Origin: Coprobacter secundus
GTDB lineage: Bacteria > Bacteroidota > Bacteroidia > Bacteroidales > Coprobacteraceae
Assembly (NCBI GenBank): GCA_000803105.1
Contig: JTDA01000004.1
Location: forward strand, 186,001-250,000
Direction: 5' to 3'
DNA: 64,000 nt
The notes beneath the pieces were generated by a model. That model saw nothing but the letters and a program-made list of their open reading frames with translations. It was not told the origin of the DNA and did not search any database. Numbering within the stretch: the first letter of the stretch is position 1; each line of letters begins with the position of its first letter. The position numbers and the translations under genes are program-made. Shown piece after piece: positions 63,008 through 64,000 of this stretch.

Positions 63008-64000
63008 TTACAATATATCTTTATATTTCTCAAGTATTTTTTCTTTACGTTCCCGCTCGCTTTTATTCAATGCAAATCCCATATATTTGCAAGCGTGATC
63101 GTTCTTCAAAATACAAATACAAACTCTTTTAAATGTAGGTATCTCTCTAAACTCTGCAATATCTATATCATCCAAATACTCCATTCTTACAGGCTTTTTT
63201 GTGGTTTTATAATTTGTATCAGGCATGACAGTAATCTCGATTCCCGCATTCTTCAACTTCTGGATTGTTTCATCCGAAAGACAACCTCCTTTTCTACGCC
63301 AAAAATCAATACTGACAGATAACTTTTCAAGATAATTATTTCGTGTCGATTCAGGAAGCGTAGATAATAGAAAATGCATATAACTCTCCCACGTATGACC
63401 TTCAGGCAACTTGACCGACTGCCAACCGACTGCAGATGTGCCCCCATATATACCTGAAAAGTTCACACCGTTAACTCGTCCGATCAATCGTCCCCAAGTA
63501 TTAGGGTCTATCGCCCGATATAAATGCAGGCTCTCTTGCGCAGGAGAAATAAAAGGACTGGCAACGCGCTGACGATCTAAACTAATGCCCGCTTTATAAT
63601 ACAAATCATATAACCGATTATAATCCCAACCGAACTTTCCATTTGCAGTCCACACGTCGGTGGTTTGCCAATCATATATCGGATAAACGTTGAATATATT
63701 ATCATATAGTTTTTTCGTCCACTTTAATCCCATGAATTTACTATAAACATTCTCTCGATAAATTGTACGCCATCGATTCAAACTTTCTTGGGTACGGATA
63801 CCTACCATACAACACGTACGTCGTGCTTTCTTCCGCCTATGTAACCATTCACAAAATTTAAACTGAAACTCGTAATCCCACATGTCAGGATCATAAAAAG
63901 GAAAATCTTTTACAGAATAACATCCCTCAGGCATCCGACGCACCCATAAATCACGCATCGACTCCTCCCACGGACGCCAATATGTTTGGTACATAGAAGC
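63008..64000 (-). CDS. IbrA-like PAPS-reductase-family protein (DUF3440), 5' end missing
   Basis: At least 330 residues; the frame runs off the right edge, so the N-terminus with the expected SGGKDS P-loop is not in the window. What is seen fits the DUF3440/IbrA family of ATP-pyrophosphatase (PAPS reductase-like) proteins: PWEESMRDLWVRRMPEG, the VGIRTQESLNRW segment (the GIRxxES motif), VYPIYDWQTTDVW, and YNRLYDLYYKAGI. Two Cys-rich spots (RTCCMVG and CICILKNDHACKYM) may hold metal or act in sulfur chemistry. It is the first visible gene of an operon with the IbrB-like and YfcE genes. The reaction catalysed is not known. Confidence 0.82.
   Translation of the reverse strand, partial: ASMYQTYWRPWEESMRDLWVRRMPEGCYSVKDFPFYDPDMWDYEFQFKFCEWLHRRKKARRTCCMVGIRTQESLNRWRTIYRENVYSKFMGLKWTKKLYDNIFNVYPIYDWQTTDVWTANGKFGWDYNRLYDLYYKAGISLDRQRVASPFISPAQESLHLYRAIDPNTWGRLIGRVNGVNFSGIYGGTSAVGWQSVKLPEGHTWESYMHFLLSTLPESTRNNYLEKLSVSIDFWRRKGGCLSDETIQKLKNAGIEITVMPDTNYKTTKKPVRMEYLDDIDIAEFREIPTFKRVCICILKNDHACKYMGFALNKSERERKEKILEKYKDIL

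Overview
The window is an AT-rich (roughly 35-40% G+C by eye) stretch of chromosome from a member of the Bacteroidota, most likely a gut-type Bacteroidales. Four signs point there: many promoters fit the Bacteroidota form (-7 TAnnTTTG, sometimes with a TTTG-like -33 box about 20 nt upstream); there is a SusC/SusD pair; one secreted enzyme ends in a Por-type (type IX) sorting tail; and housekeeping genes have Bacteroidales forms (Ddh-type lysine pathway, six-domain S1, CcsBA fusion). I cannot fix the genus. No rRNA, tRNA, CRISPR array, prophage or intact insertion sequence was seen.

Layout. 1-3.9 kb: end of pth, hslR, a voltage-gated-type K+ channel with a zinc ribbon, ilvE, and an MsrB-MsrA fusion whose two catalytic cysteines are both replaced. 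4-7 kb: an exported tannase/feruloyl esterase followed by an exported bleomycin-hydrolase-type C1 peptidase. 7.3-18 kb: HD-domain protein, LptD, RNase Z, Gfo/Idh oxidoreductase, ribosomal protein S1, and a SIMPL-tadA-mtnN operon. 18-25 kb: yraN-mmcQ-birA, TPR lipoprotein, pyrH, frr, GH27 alpha-galactosidase, rsgA. 25-30.6 kb: a leftward MacB-like efflux operon (ABC ATPase, two permeases, membrane-fusion protein, TolC-like porin). 31-43 kb: thyA-folA, PepSY-like lipoprotein, a 48-residue orphan protein, GH123-type hexosaminidase, AlbA_2 protein, ddh, lgt, EamA, DoxX, sialate O-acetylesterase, DEAD-box helicase.

44-58.8 kb is the main accessory part: a compact polysaccharide-utilisation locus of SusC, SusD and a GH85 endo-beta-N-acetylglucosaminidase (cuts the chitobiose core of N-glycans). 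Beyond it lie a patB/malY gene broken by one in-frame TGA, a decayed stub resembling a GH88 hydrolase, a membrane sensor that joins beta-propeller and Y_Y_Y domains directly to an AraC DNA-binding domain with no kinase or receiver, and a NahK-like N-acetylhexosamine 1-kinase. GH85, the hexosamine kinase, GH123, GH27 and the sialate esterase together suggest use of host glycoprotein glycans (inference). 59-64 kb: CcsBA cytochrome c assembly protein, then a leftward operon of an IbrA-like PAPS-reductase-fold protein (running off the window), an IbrB-like ParB/sulfiredoxin-fold protein and a YfcE-type phosphodiesterase.

The best leads are the doubly substituted MsrB-MsrA protein, the IbrA-IbrB-YfcE operon, the kinase-less sensor-regulator, and a degenerate ~150-190 nt intergenic repeat found at four or five sites.
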